53,133 bases of DNA, taken from contig JAHEAQ010000001.1 in assembly GCA_024642705.1 (NCBI GenBank), forward strand, positions 122,992 through 176,124, read 5' to 3'. This DNA is from Bacteroidota bacterium. GTDB lineage: Bacteria; Bacteroidota; Bacteroidia; Chitinophagales; Saprospiraceae. This document shows positions 36,584-45,437 of this stretch, piece after piece. The stretch's first letter is position 1, and each line of letters begins with the position of its first letter. The translations under genes and the position numbers were made by a program. The notes under the pieces were generated by a model that was given only the letters and a program-made list of their open reading frames with translations, made no database searches and had not been told where the DNA came from.

Positions 36584-37357
36584 TTGAGTAAAATAAATTA
36601 TATCCACCCAAATGCAAAAATTGCTGAAAATGTGACGATTGAAAATTTCGTGACAGTTGAAGACAATGTTGAAATCGGTGAAGGAACATGGATAGGTCCA
36701 AATGTTACACTTTTCGAAGGAACAAGAATCGGAAAAAACTGCAAAGTATTTCCAGGAGCAGTCATTGGAGCTATTCCGCAAGATTTGAAATTCGGGGGTG
36801 AAGAATCTATCATTGAGATAGGAAACAATGTGATCATTAGAGAATTCTGCACTTTGAACAGAGGAACAAAAGCCAACTACAAAACGCAAATCATGGACAA
36901 TTGCATGCTCATGGCTTATGTCCATGTGGCACATGATTGTGTAATCCACGAAAATTGCATACTTGCAAATAGTGTTAATTTGGCTGGTCATATCAATATA
37001 GGTTCCCATACTATACTTTCTGGAATAACCGCTGTCCATCAATTTGTTAATATTGGTCAACACGCTATGATTAGTGGTGGTTCTCTGGTGAGAAAAGATG
37101 TTCCACCTTATACAAAAGCTGCAAGAGAGCCTCTGTCTTATGCTGGAGTAAATTCGATCGGACTACGAAGAAGAGGATTCTCTTCAGACCGAATTAACCA
37201 TATCATGGATATTTATAGAATTCTCTATGTGAAAGGTTATTCTATTTCAAAAGCCTTGAATCTTATTGAAGAAGAAATTCCAACAAGTGAAGACAAAGAA
37301 CTCATCCTAAATTTTGTAAAAAATGCCAAAAGAGGCATTATGAAAGGCTACCAATAG
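36584..37357 (+). CDS. lpxA: UDP-N-acetylglucosamine acyltransferase
   Basis: First acylation of lipid A synthesis. 257 residues, beta-helix hexapeptide repeats to about residue 185 and a helical C-terminal domain. The catalytic histidine is about His117 in VAHDC. The start is TTG at 36584, as MSKINYIHPNAKI matches the usual LpxA N-terminus and no ATG is nearby. It begins 10 nt after lpxC-fabZ. Confidence 0.95.
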   Translation: MSKINYIHPNAKIAENVTIENFVTVEDNVEIGEGTWIGPNVTLFEGTRIGKNCKVFPGAVIGAIPQDLKFGGEESIIEIGNNVIIREFCTLNRGTKANYKTQIMDNCMLMAYVHVAHDCVIHENCILANSVNLAGHINIGSHTILSGITAVHQFVNIGQHAMISGGSLVRKDVPPYTKAAREPLSYAGVNSIGLRRRGFSSDRINHIMDIYRILYVKGYSISKALNLIEEEIPTSEDKELILNFVKNAKRGIMKGYQ

Positions 37358-37373
37358 GATACAATTCATCAAA

Positions 37374-37985
37374 GTGAACATAAAATTAGAAAACATATCT
37401 AAAAAATTTGGAACCCAATGGGTCTTTAAAGATTTAAATTACCTATTCGAAGAAGGTAAAAAATATGCGCTAATCGGTCCTAATGGTTCAGGAAAATCAA
37501 CCCTATTAAAAATAATTATTGCCAAAATTCCATTTACAAAAGGTAAAATCTTTTATACAAATTCTACAAATAAAAACGTCAATGCAGAAGATTTTTTCAA
37601 ATACACCAGCATTGCCACAACCTCCATGTCTCTCATCGAAGAATTCTCGCTGGAGGAACTTCTGAAATTTCATTTCAAATTTAGAAAATCTATACACCAA
37701 TATTCAACTTCTGAAATTCTTAAAATTCTCGATTTAGAAAAAGAAAAAACAAAATTCATTTCCAACTTTTCCTCTGGAATGAAACAAAGATTAAAAATAG
37801 GGCTTGCTATATTGACCGAATCCAATGTCTTAATCCTTGATGAACCAGGTGCAAACCTCGATGATGTTGCAAAACTTTGGTATAAAACATTACTCAGCGA
37901 TTACCTTGGTGGTAGAATGCTAATTATCGCTTCAAATGAAAAATCTGATTATGAAATGTGCGATAACATTGTTGAAATACTCTAA
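37374..37985 (+). CDS. Orphan ABC transporter ATP-binding protein
   Basis: A 203-residue ATPase. Walker A GPNGSGKST at 35-43, signature SSGMKQR at 133-139 and Walker B LILDEP at 153-158 are intact. No permease gene is adjacent. It starts with GTG at 37374, 16 nt after lpxA, so it is probably the last gene of the lipid A operon; the link to lipid A or envelope export is an inference from position. Confidence 0.88.
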   Translation: MNIKLENISKKFGTQWVFKDLNYLFEEGKKYALIGPNGSGKSTLLKIIIAKIPFTKGKIFYTNSTNKNVNAEDFFKYTSIATTSMSLIEEFSLEELLKFHFKFRKSIHQYSTSEILKILDLEKEKTKFISNFSSGMKQRLKIGLAILTESNVLILDEPGANLDDVAKLWYKTLLSDYLGGRMLIIASNEKSDYEMCDNIVEIL

Positions 37986-38017
37986 AAAAATTAAGCCATA
38001 TAAAATTGCACAAAATT

Positions 38018-38356
38018 TTAGTCGTCCAATTTCTGTTTCATTTTTTCCAAGGAATCTCTAATCTTTTCTAATTTTTTGATCAAAGTCTGTGTTTGTTTTT
38101 CGACTTTTAACTCTGAAGACAAGGATTTTTTCGCTCCTTCAATGGTATATCCTTTTTCTTTTAGCAATTTATATATCACTTCTAAAGCAATTATATCTTT
38201 TTGAGTAAATCTCCTATCTCCTCTGCTGTTCTTTTGGGGCTTAAGTAGTGGAAATTCAGACTCCCAATATCGAATAAGAGAACTAGAAACATTGAACAAT
38301 TCAGAAACTTCTCCAATAGAATAATATAATTTGTTCGGATCTAACTTAACCTTCAC
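38018..38356 (-). CDS. MerR family transcriptional regulator
   Basis: A 112-residue protein. The winged helix-turn-helix is at about residues 10-80 (YYSIGEVSELFNVSSSLIRYWE and RRFTQKD), followed by a short coiled coil. No metal-binding or ligand domain follows, so its effector is unknown. The start is GTG at 38356. It lies downstream of gatB in the same direction. Confidence 0.9.
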   Translation of the reverse strand: MKVKLDPNKLYYSIGEVSELFNVSSSLIRYWESEFPLLKPQKNSRGDRRFTQKDIIALEVIYKLLKEKGYTIEGAKKSLSSELKVEKQTQTLIKKLEKIRDSLEKMKQKLDD

Positions 38357-38422
38357 TTTTTCTTAATTTTCAGGAATTGCGTGAGAATCTAAAAATAAAG
38401 TCTTAAAATCACAAAACCACCT

Positions 38423-39877
38423 TTATTCATTCAATTTCTTTAATAATTGTTCCTTCAAGACTTTTGGATCAGCTTTTCCTTGGGAAGATTTCATTGCTTG
38501 ACCCATAAAGAAACCAACCAAGGCCTTGTTTCCTTTCTTGTATTTATCATATTCCACCTTATTTTCATTAATTATCTTTTCTACAAGATCTAAAATAAAA
38601 CTTTGGTCATCACTTTGCAAAATATTTAACCTTTGGGCAATACTTAGTAAATTATCATCCTGGTTTTCAATCATTGCAGGAAATAAAGTTTGATATGCTG
38701 CTGATGTACTGACTTTACCCTCATCTATTATATTCAGAAAAGCAAAAATTTTTTCTGATGATATTAAATTTTCTCCAATATTTTTTCCCGTTTCATTAGC
38801 AATTGGAATTACCTTGTTGATGATCAATTTCGATAAATCATTGTATTTCGAATACTCTTTAGCAAGTCCTAAAAAATAATCCGCATACTCTTTTTCTTGA
38901 GTTAAAACCTCAGCGTCATAACTAGAAAGTCCATATTCTGACATTAATAATTGGATATATTCTGATGGTAATAAAGGCAAATTATTTTTGACACCTTCAA
39001 TAAATGTATCACTTAAGACCAATGGCGGTAAATCAGGGTCAGGAAAATATCTATAATCATGAGCATCCTCTTTTGATCTTAAAGCTGCAGTAACTCCTGT
39101 ATCGGGATTGAAATTTAATGTTTGCTTGGTAAATTTAATTCCCTTTTCAATCATCTGCATTTGGCGTTCAAATTCATACTCTACAGCCTGTTTAGCAAAT
39201 TTCTTTGAATTCACGTTCTTTATTTCACATCTTTCTCCATATTCAGTTGCTCCCTTTTTGCGAACGGATACATTGCAATCACATCTCATTGATCCTTCTT
39301 CCATATTCCCATCACTAATACCTAAATATTTCACCATTTTCTGGACTGCTGCCATAAAATCATGAACTTCTGTCCCACTTCTCAAATCAGGTTCTGTAAC
39401 CATTTCAAGCAATGGAGTGCCAGCCCTATTATAATCTAACATTGTATAATTGTCTGACAAATCATGAATTGATTTTCCTGCATCCTCTTCCATATGCGTA
39501 TGGTGTAATCTTATAGTTTTCTTCTTCCCATCAGATTCAAATGTTATGTAACCGCCAGTGCAAATAGGGTGTCTATCCTGCGTAATTTGATATCCTTTAG
39601 GCAGGTCTGGATAAAAATAATTTTTTCGATCGAATTGATTGCTTTTATTAATCTGACTATTAGTCGCCAAAGCCAACATTAAAGCTTTTTCAATTTGTGC
39701 CTTGTTTACCTTTGGTAATGTTCCTGGATGAGCAAGTGTAATAGCACTTATATTAGTATTTGGTTCACTCCCAAATTTATTCAAATCTCTATTAAATGCT
39801 TTAGAATTTGTATTAAGTTGAATGTGAACTTCGAGTCCAGCAACAAGTTCATAATCGTTTCTATCTAGTTTAATCAT
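38423..39877 (-). CDS. gatB: Asp-tRNA(Asn)/Glu-tRNA(Gln) amidotransferase subunit B
   Basis: Subunit of GatCAB, which amidates Glu-tRNA(Gln) or Asp-tRNA(Asn). The 484 residues begin with LVAGLEVHIQLNT and include RKNYFYPDLPKGYQI, the LHLHHTHMEEDAGK region (RLHHTHMEED here), and RCDCNVSVR, then the C-terminal Yqey-like domain ending in VGFFMGQAMK. No gatA or gatC is near. A -7 box lies 4 nt before its ATG. Confidence 0.97.
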   Translation of the reverse strand: MIKLDRNDYELVAGLEVHIQLNTNSKAFNRDLNKFGSEPNTNISAITLAHPGTLPKVNKAQIEKALMLALATNSQINKSNQFDRKNYFYPDLPKGYQITQDRHPICTGGYITFESDGKKKTIRLHHTHMEEDAGKSIHDLSDNYTMLDYNRAGTPLLEMVTEPDLRSGTEVHDFMAAVQKMVKYLGISDGNMEEGSMRCDCNVSVRKKGATEYGERCEIKNVNSKKFAKQAVEYEFERQMQMIEKGIKFTKQTLNFNPDTGVTAALRSKEDAHDYRYFPDPDLPPLVLSDTFIEGVKNNLPLLPSEYIQLLMSEYGLSSYDAEVLTQEKEYADYFLGLAKEYSKYNDLSKLIINKVIPIANETGKNIGENLISSEKIFAFLNIIDEGKVSTSAAYQTLFPAMIENQDDNLLSIAQRLNILQSDDQSFILDLVEKIINENKVEYDKYKKGNKALVGFFMGQAMKSSQGKADPKVLKEQLLKKLNE

Positions 39878-40363
39878 TTTGCAAATCTACATTAAGGAAT
39901 TCACTGATAATAATATTATCGAGCTTAAAAGTAAGCATAGCAGAGAAGAATAGTTCAATATTGAATTCTATATTGCTAGAAAAAACACAAAATATATTTT
40001 GCAAAAAGGAAAAAAATAGCTTCTATTTTGTCTTATTATATGATTTATTATTTTTTAAATATTAAATAAATAGTTAATATGTAGTATGTATAATACAATA
40101 ATTTAAGTAAATGCTTATTTATTATATTATCTTCAATTTTTTAATTCTCTAAATGAAATTGAAAAAAGCCAATTAATTCTGAGCTTTTGGAAATTCTTGT
40201 CTAATATGAATTGAGATTGGTCCATAGAAACAGCAATAAAGATTTTTTAAGAAATTATTGTGATCTAAATCATGTTATTAATGTTAATGTTATTATAAAG
40301 GATGAGTATTAAATATTAAATTTAATGCTAATTCGTTTTTTTTAAAACTGTAAAATCAAAACA
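39878..40363. other. Intergenic region between gatB and the SPFH gene
   Basis: 486 bp of very AT-rich sequence without a gene. It contains the gatB -7 box and an 8-bp inverted repeat TTCAATTT/AAATTGAA (40132-40139 and 40156-40163), with no T tract next to it on the plus strand. No other structure is seen. Confidence 0.5.
39882..39889 (-). promoter_or_regulatory. -7 box 4 nt before gatB
   Basis: TAGATTTG on the minus strand is an exact TAnnTTTG match, separated from the gatB ATG by only CAAA, so the transcript would be leaderless or nearly so. Confidence 0.5.
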
Positions 40364-41323
40364 ATGGAAGAATTTACTTATTTATACCCACTAGCAATTA
40401 TTGGATTTTTTCTAATCATGTCAGGTCTTTTTACTGTAAAACAACAAACTGCAGCTGTGATTGAGAGGCTTGGAAAGTTTCAAGGCGTAAAATCTCCTGG
40501 TTTACATTTAAAAATTCCTTTAGTAGATAGGATTGTAGGTAAAGTGAACTTAAAAATTCAGCAACTCGACGTTCTAGTTGAAACAAAAACTAAAGATGAT
40601 GTTTTCGTCAAAATGAAAGTTTCTGTTCAATATCAAATTTTGAAGGATTCTATTTACGAGGCATTTTACAAATTAGAAAGCCCCACAGCTCAAATAACAT
40701 CTTATGTATTTGATACTGTGAGAGCCGAAGTGCCAAAAATGAAGCTAGACGACGTCTTTGTAAGAAAAGATGATATAGCAATTGCTATAAGAAGAGAACT
40801 CGAGGAAGCAATGAATACCTATGGATATGGAATCATTAAAGCATTGGTTACAGACATTGATCCTGATCAAGCAGTGAAAAATGCAATGAACAGAATTAAT
40901 GCAGCTGAAAGAGAGAAAACTGCTGCCGAATATGATGGGGAAGCAGAAAGAATCAGGATTGTAGCAAAAGCAAAAGCTGAAGCTGAATCAAAAAGACTAC
41001 AAGGACAAGGAATCGCTGATCAGAGACGTGAAATAGCAAAAGGACTCGAAGATTCTGTTGAAGTCCTTAACCAGGTAGGAATTAATTCTCAAGAAGCATC
41101 TGCTTTAATTGTGATAACTCAACATTATGATACTTTGCAATCTTTGGGTGAACATACCAATAGCAACTTAATTTTGCTTCCAAATGCACCTACTGCTGCA
41201 AGCGATATGTTGTCACAAATGGTAACTTCATTTGTAGCTGCAAATAAAATGGGCGAACAAATGAAATCCGATGATTTATTGAAAACCAAAGTTGATAAAC
41301 TTAAATTACCAAAAAAATTATGA
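40364..41323 (+). CDS. SPFH/Band 7 (stomatin-like) membrane protein
   Basis: A 319-residue protein: one N-terminal membrane segment (about 5-22), the SPFH domain (about 25-190: RLGKFQGVKSPGLHLKIP) and an alanine- and glutamate-rich coiled coil (about 185-230) followed by a membrane-facing tail. Stomatins form ring scaffolds that organise membrane microdomains or proteases. No NfeD partner gene is adjacent; the following gene starts 1 nt after the stop. Confidence 0.92.
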   Translation: MEEFTYLYPLAIIGFFLIMSGLFTVKQQTAAVIERLGKFQGVKSPGLHLKIPLVDRIVGKVNLKIQQLDVLVETKTKDDVFVKMKVSVQYQILKDSIYEAFYKLESPTAQITSYVFDTVRAEVPKMKLDDVFVRKDDIAIAIRRELEEAMNTYGYGIIKALVTDIDPDQAVKNAMNRINAAEREKTAAEYDGEAERIRIVAKAKAEAESKRLQGQGIADQRREIAKGLEDSVEVLNQVGINSQEASALIVITQHYDTLQSLGEHTNSNLILLPNAPTAASDMLSQMVTSFVAANKMGEQMKSDDLLKTKVDKLKLPKKL

Positions 41324-41324
41324 T

Positions 41325-42737
41325 ATGATTCGAAAAGGTAAGCTCATTGTCTTATCTCTGTTTTTGTTTTTTCATTTTTTTCTTGAGGCTCAACCTGTAA
41401 AAGGTACATTGTTATATAATTGGACTGATCCAACATTGGAATCTTCTGCGCAGTATGGTAATATTTACAATGAAGTTTGGGGTTTTGAAATAAATGGAAA
41501 TGAATATGCCGTAATAGGTTCAACAGAAGGAACTCATTTTATTAATGTGACCAATCCTGAAAATGCGAAAGAAGATTTTTTCATACAAGGAGCTTCTCAT
41601 GGACCCCATATAATTCATCGTGATTATCATGATTTCAAAGGGTATTTATATGCAGTGAGCGATGAAGACACCGGAGTCGATAAGTCAAGTTTGCAAATTA
41701 TAGATTTAACAAAATTACCTGAAGAGATTGAAGTTGTTTATGATTCCAGAGATAGAATTCGGAAAGCTCATAATATTTTTATTGATTCATCAGAATCAAG
41801 GCTTTATGCTTGCGCAGTAAAAAATGGCGATGATCCATATTCTCCTTTGAGAATTTATGATATTAGCGATCCTATTAATCCTACGTTGTTAGAATCGTAT
41901 AAGAATGGTATTGCCGGAGTTTCTATTGGACATGTGCATGACACTTATGTAAAGAACAATATAGCTTATTTAAATGCAGGTTTCGACGGATTGTTAATTG
42001 TGGATTTCAGTGATGTTAGCAATCCCATCATTCTTTCCCATCTTTTGGGTACAGATTATCCAGAATCTGGTTACAATCATTCTGGATGGCTGAGTCAAGA
42101 TGGCAACTATTATTATTTTGCGGACGAAACTTGGGGTACAAAAATGAAAGTCTATGATGTTTCTGATCCGACGAATATTTTACTAGTAGCCACTTTTGAT
42201 GCAGGGAACGAATCTCCTTTTTCAATTCCTCACAATCAAATTGTTTCCTGCGATTATCTTTTTACTTCATATTACTATGATGGCCTGCAAGTTTTCAATA
42301 TTCAAGATCCGACAAATCCAATCAGGATACTTTTTTATCCAACTACTACCAAAACGCCAACTTCCAGCTATGAAGGCGCTTGGGGTGTATATCCTTTTTT
42401 GCCCTCAGGAAACATTTTAGTTTCAGATATGCAAAACGGTCTTTTTATCATCAGAAAATTTGCAGATTATTGTACTCCTAGTGCAACTGACGAACAAATA
42501 GTAGCAGATTTAAAAATAAATATTTTCCCAAATCCAAATACTGGAACTTTTAAAATTCAAAGTGAAGAAAAAATTAAACGTTTCAAATTATACAATATTA
42601 CTGGAAGTTTAGTATTCGAATCTGGTGAATTTGTAGACCATGAATTTCAAATGAACCACATCAGTCCAGGAATCTATTTTGCTGAGTTAAATATTGGTAC
42701 ATATAGGATAGTTGAAAAGATTGTGATTGAAAAGTAA
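41325..42737 (+). CDS. Choice-of-anchor-B family protein with T9SS sorting domain
   Basis: A 470-residue secreted protein. I start it at the ATG at 41325, which gives a normal signal peptide (MIRKGKLIVLSLFL, ending near EAQ); the longer frame begins with TTG and adds 11 residues without sense. A LVIVP/beta-propeller region (repeats of the form Y.V.DISDP..P) covers residues about 30-380, and a Type IX C-terminal domain (IFPNPNTG to the end) covers about 395-470. Function unknown; surface attachment or hydrolase-like partner is possible. Confidence 0.87.
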   Translation: MIRKGKLIVLSLFLFFHFFLEAQPVKGTLLYNWTDPTLESSAQYGNIYNEVWGFEINGNEYAVIGSTEGTHFINVTNPENAKEDFFIQGASHGPHIIHRDYHDFKGYLYAVSDEDTGVDKSSLQIIDLTKLPEEIEVVYDSRDRIRKAHNIFIDSSESRLYACAVKNGDDPYSPLRIYDISDPINPTLLESYKNGIAGVSIGHVHDTYVKNNIAYLNAGFDGLLIVDFSDVSNPIILSHLLGTDYPESGYNHSGWLSQDGNYYYFADETWGTKMKVYDVSDPTNILLVATFDAGNESPFSIPHNQIVSCDYLFTSYYYDGLQVFNIQDPTNPIRILFYPTTTKTPTSSYEGAWGVYPFLPSGNILVSDMQNGLFIIRKFADYCTPSATDEQIVADLKINIFPNPNTGTFKIQSEEKIKRFKLYNITGSLVFESGEFVDHEFQMNHISPGIYFAELNIGTYRIVEKIVIEK

Positions 42738-42807
42738 ATTTTCCTCATATTTGTCCTTCTTAAGAAAAAGCATGCTATTTTCGAATTGATTTTGATAAAA
42801 TATTCCG

Positions 42808-44703
42808 TTGCTAAATAAAATAAATAAAATTTATCTTTCTTTTGGGTTTATGTTATGCATAACTATATCGAGTAATGCTCAGAAAACTATCCAAGGCAAT
42901 CAATCTCAAGAACCACGACAAAAAGACAGGGAAGTAGTGAATGAAGATCCTGAAAAAATTGATTCAATAAACATCACGACCTATTCTCTTTCTAATTTGA
43001 ACGTTCAGGATACTTTTAAAACCAAAGGATTAACAAAATATTTTCAACAATATGACCCTGCAAGAAATCGCGATTTCGAATATGGAAATCTTGGAAATAT
43101 GGGATCTGCTGCATATCCCTTAGTTTTGGATTTGCACACACAAATTGGATATACGCTAGGAATAAATCAATATAAGCTTTATCAGAAAACTGAAGATGAC
43201 ATTAAGTTTTTCAACCAAAAATCACCTGTTTCAGAATTATATTTCTCTGGTGGCGAGTCACAGGCAGATTTAAGAGTTAAAGCACTTTTTTCTAAAAATT
43301 TTGCAAATGATGTAAATTGGGTCATTGATTACGATAGAATTTCTCAGGCAGGTATCTACATTAACCAAAAAGTCAAACAAACTTCATTTTTGACTGGTAT
43401 TGCATATACACCCAAAAAATCAAATCTATCTTTATTTGTTAATTATTTAATCAATGCATCCGTAGAAAAAATTAATGGTGGCGTGATTGATCCTTCCTTA
43501 ATTTCTCAAATTAGTCTAAGAAAAAACTATCCTGTCCATCTTAGCGATGCAGAAGATCGTCTTCAAAATCAGGGAATTTTCTTAAATGCATTTTACGATT
43601 TAGAAAAAGATTCATCTAATTCAGAATTCAAAACCAGCGTTCAATATGAAATGGCTTATTTCAATGAATTCTTCAGGTTTACAGATCCATCGATTTCAAA
43701 TGACTCTTTGTATTACAAAAATTTCTATCTAGGTGATAGAGGATTAAGACACTATGTGAATCAACGCAGAATCAGAAATTCTGTCTTTTTCAACAACTCA
43801 TTTAAAGAATATTACAATTTCAAAACAGGAATCAGTTACGATTATAATTTTCTTAATTTGAGTTCACAGAGCAGAGCAATTAATGATGTTTATTTGCGCT
43901 TCAATGGAACTATTAACCTAAAGAAAAAGCTAATTATTAATGGAGATGTTTATTATGGCCTTTTAAATGTAGCAAACCAATTTGGAATAGATGCAAATGC
44001 ACAACTTTCATTAACCAAGCAGCAAGGATTTAATTTTGGATTTAAAAGTTCAAGGATGAGAGCTTCATATATTCAAGAAGAACTCATCTTAAATGAAGAA
44101 GTTTTTTATAATAAAGATCAAAATAAGATTTTTTTTCAATCCCTATCTGCTGAATATTATAACAATAAATTACACTTTAAAATTGGAGGAAAATTGCAGA
44201 ATATATTGAATTACATATATTTTGATGATTCAGGAGATCCAATTTCCCATGACAAAATATATAATGTATCTCTTTTGTATTTTGGAAACGATATTAAATA
44301 TAAATCATTAATGATTGAAAATTTCCTCTTTATACAGAACCAGAGCGAAATTTTGACAAATTTACCCAAGGCATTTACAAAAAATAGTGTTAGTTTTTAT
44401 GGAAATGTTTTTAAAAAGAAAATGTTATTAAAGGCAGGGTTCGATTTTAGATACATAATCAATGAATATTTGCCTTATTACAGCCCAATTACTGGACAAT
44501 TTGAATTGAATACAAGCACAACCAATAAAGCATATCCATTGATAGATGGGAGAATTTCATTTAAAGTAAGTTCATTTACGACATTTGCTAAATATGAAAA
44601 CTTAACTTCATTTTTTTCTGACCAAGGAGAATTTATGGTTTTAAATTACCCACAATTTGATGCAAGATTCAGATTTGGCATACAATGGAATCTTTGGAAT
44701 TGA
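42808..44703 (+). CDS. Outer-membrane beta-barrel protein, putative porin (Porin_10-like)
   Basis: A 631-residue product. The signal peptide MLNKINKIYLSFGFMLCIT ends at NAQ. FQQYDPARNRDF followed by NLGNMGSA is the conserved start of the Bacteroidota putative-porin family, and the long alternating strands and final FGIQWNLWN fit a beta barrel. The start is TTG at 42808; the only in-frame ATG nearby lies inside the signal core. A SPFH and anchor-B gene precede it; substrate unknown. Confidence 0.85.
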   Translation: MLNKINKIYLSFGFMLCITISSNAQKTIQGNQSQEPRQKDREVVNEDPEKIDSINITTYSLSNLNVQDTFKTKGLTKYFQQYDPARNRDFEYGNLGNMGSAAYPLVLDLHTQIGYTLGINQYKLYQKTEDDIKFFNQKSPVSELYFSGGESQADLRVKALFSKNFANDVNWVIDYDRISQAGIYINQKVKQTSFLTGIAYTPKKSNLSLFVNYLINASVEKINGGVIDPSLISQISLRKNYPVHLSDAEDRLQNQGIFLNAFYDLEKDSSNSEFKTSVQYEMAYFNEFFRFTDPSISNDSLYYKNFYLGDRGLRHYVNQRRIRNSVFFNNSFKEYYNFKTGISYDYNFLNLSSQSRAINDVYLRFNGTINLKKKLIINGDVYYGLLNVANQFGIDANAQLSLTKQQGFNFGFKSSRMRASYIQEELILNEEVFYNKDQNKIFFQSLSAEYYNNKLHFKIGGKLQNILNYIYFDDSGDPISHDKIYNVSLLYFGNDIKYKSLMIENFLFIQNQSEILTNLPKAFTKNSVSFYGNVFKKKMLLKAGFDFRYIINEYLPYYSPITGQFELNTSTTNKAYPLIDGRISFKVSSFTTFAKYENLTSFFSDQGEFMVLNYPQFDARFRFGIQWNLWN

Positions 44704-44705
44704 AA

Positions 44706-45422
44706 TTATAATTCGTAATTCGGTTTCAAGTTAGGAGATTGATCTCCTTCATAGAATTTATTTATAATTTTAACAACTTCTTCCACATCATCTGTAACCG
44801 GAATTAAATCTAAGTCTTTTGCAGAAATATTGCTCTCCATCTCAAGCATAGATTTAGTAATCCAATCTTTCATTCCAGACCAAAATTCTGTACCTACTAA
44901 AATAATTGGCACACTTGTAATCTTATTGGTTTGCACTAATGTTAATACTTCAAATAATTCATCTAAAGTTCCAAATCCACCTGGCATAACTACAAATGCC
45001 TGTGCATACTTTACAAACATCACTTTCCTTACAAAAAAATATCTGTGATTAAGATTTTTATCAGGATCAATATAAGCATTATGGGAAGTCTCAAAAGGAA
45101 GATCAATATTCAATCCAACTGACATCCCCTCATTTAATCTAGCACCTTTATTTGCTGCTTCCATAATTCCAGGTCCTCCACCTGTAATCACACCAAATCC
45201 TTCCTGTGTTAGCCTTTTTGAAATATTTACTGCCAACTTATAATACTTACTATCCGGTTTTGTTCTAGCTGACCCAAAAATGGAAATACAAGGACCAATT
45301 TTATTTAAAGTTTCAAAACCATCTACAAATTCTGCAATCACCTTGAACATCGTCCAAGAATTTTCACCCTTCATTTGGGTCCATTGCTTCATTGCCTTCC
45401 TTGGAGCAATTTCTTCTGCCAT
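44706..45422 (-). CDS. LOG family (TIGR00730) nucleotide phosphoribohydrolase-like protein
   Basis: A 238-residue Rossmann protein with the two LOG motifs: GGGPGIMEAANKG at 81-93 and PGGFGTLDE at 147-155, the residues that bind and cleave nucleoside monophosphates in this family. The natural substrate (cytokinin-type or ordinary nucleotide) is not known for such bacterial copies. It follows the response-regulator gene by 15 nt in the same direction; its stop is 2 nt from the convergent porin gene. Confidence 0.9.
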   Translation of the reverse strand: MAEEIAPRKAMKQWTQMKGENSWTMFKVIAEFVDGFETLNKIGPCISIFGSARTKPDSKYYKLAVNISKRLTQEGFGVITGGGPGIMEAANKGARLNEGMSVGLNIDLPFETSHNAYIDPDKNLNHRYFFVRKVMFVKYAQAFVVMPGGFGTLDELFEVLTLVQTNKITSVPIILVGTEFWSGMKDWITKSMLEMESNISAKDLDLIPVTDDVEEVVKIINKFYEGDQSPNLKPNYEL

Positions 45423-45437
45423 ATTTAATATTTTGTA

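Noticed and set aside
36446-37063. A 205-residue open frame on the minus strand
   Set aside because: It lies opposite lpxC-fabZ and lpxA, which are complete with all catalytic residues, so it is a shadow frame.
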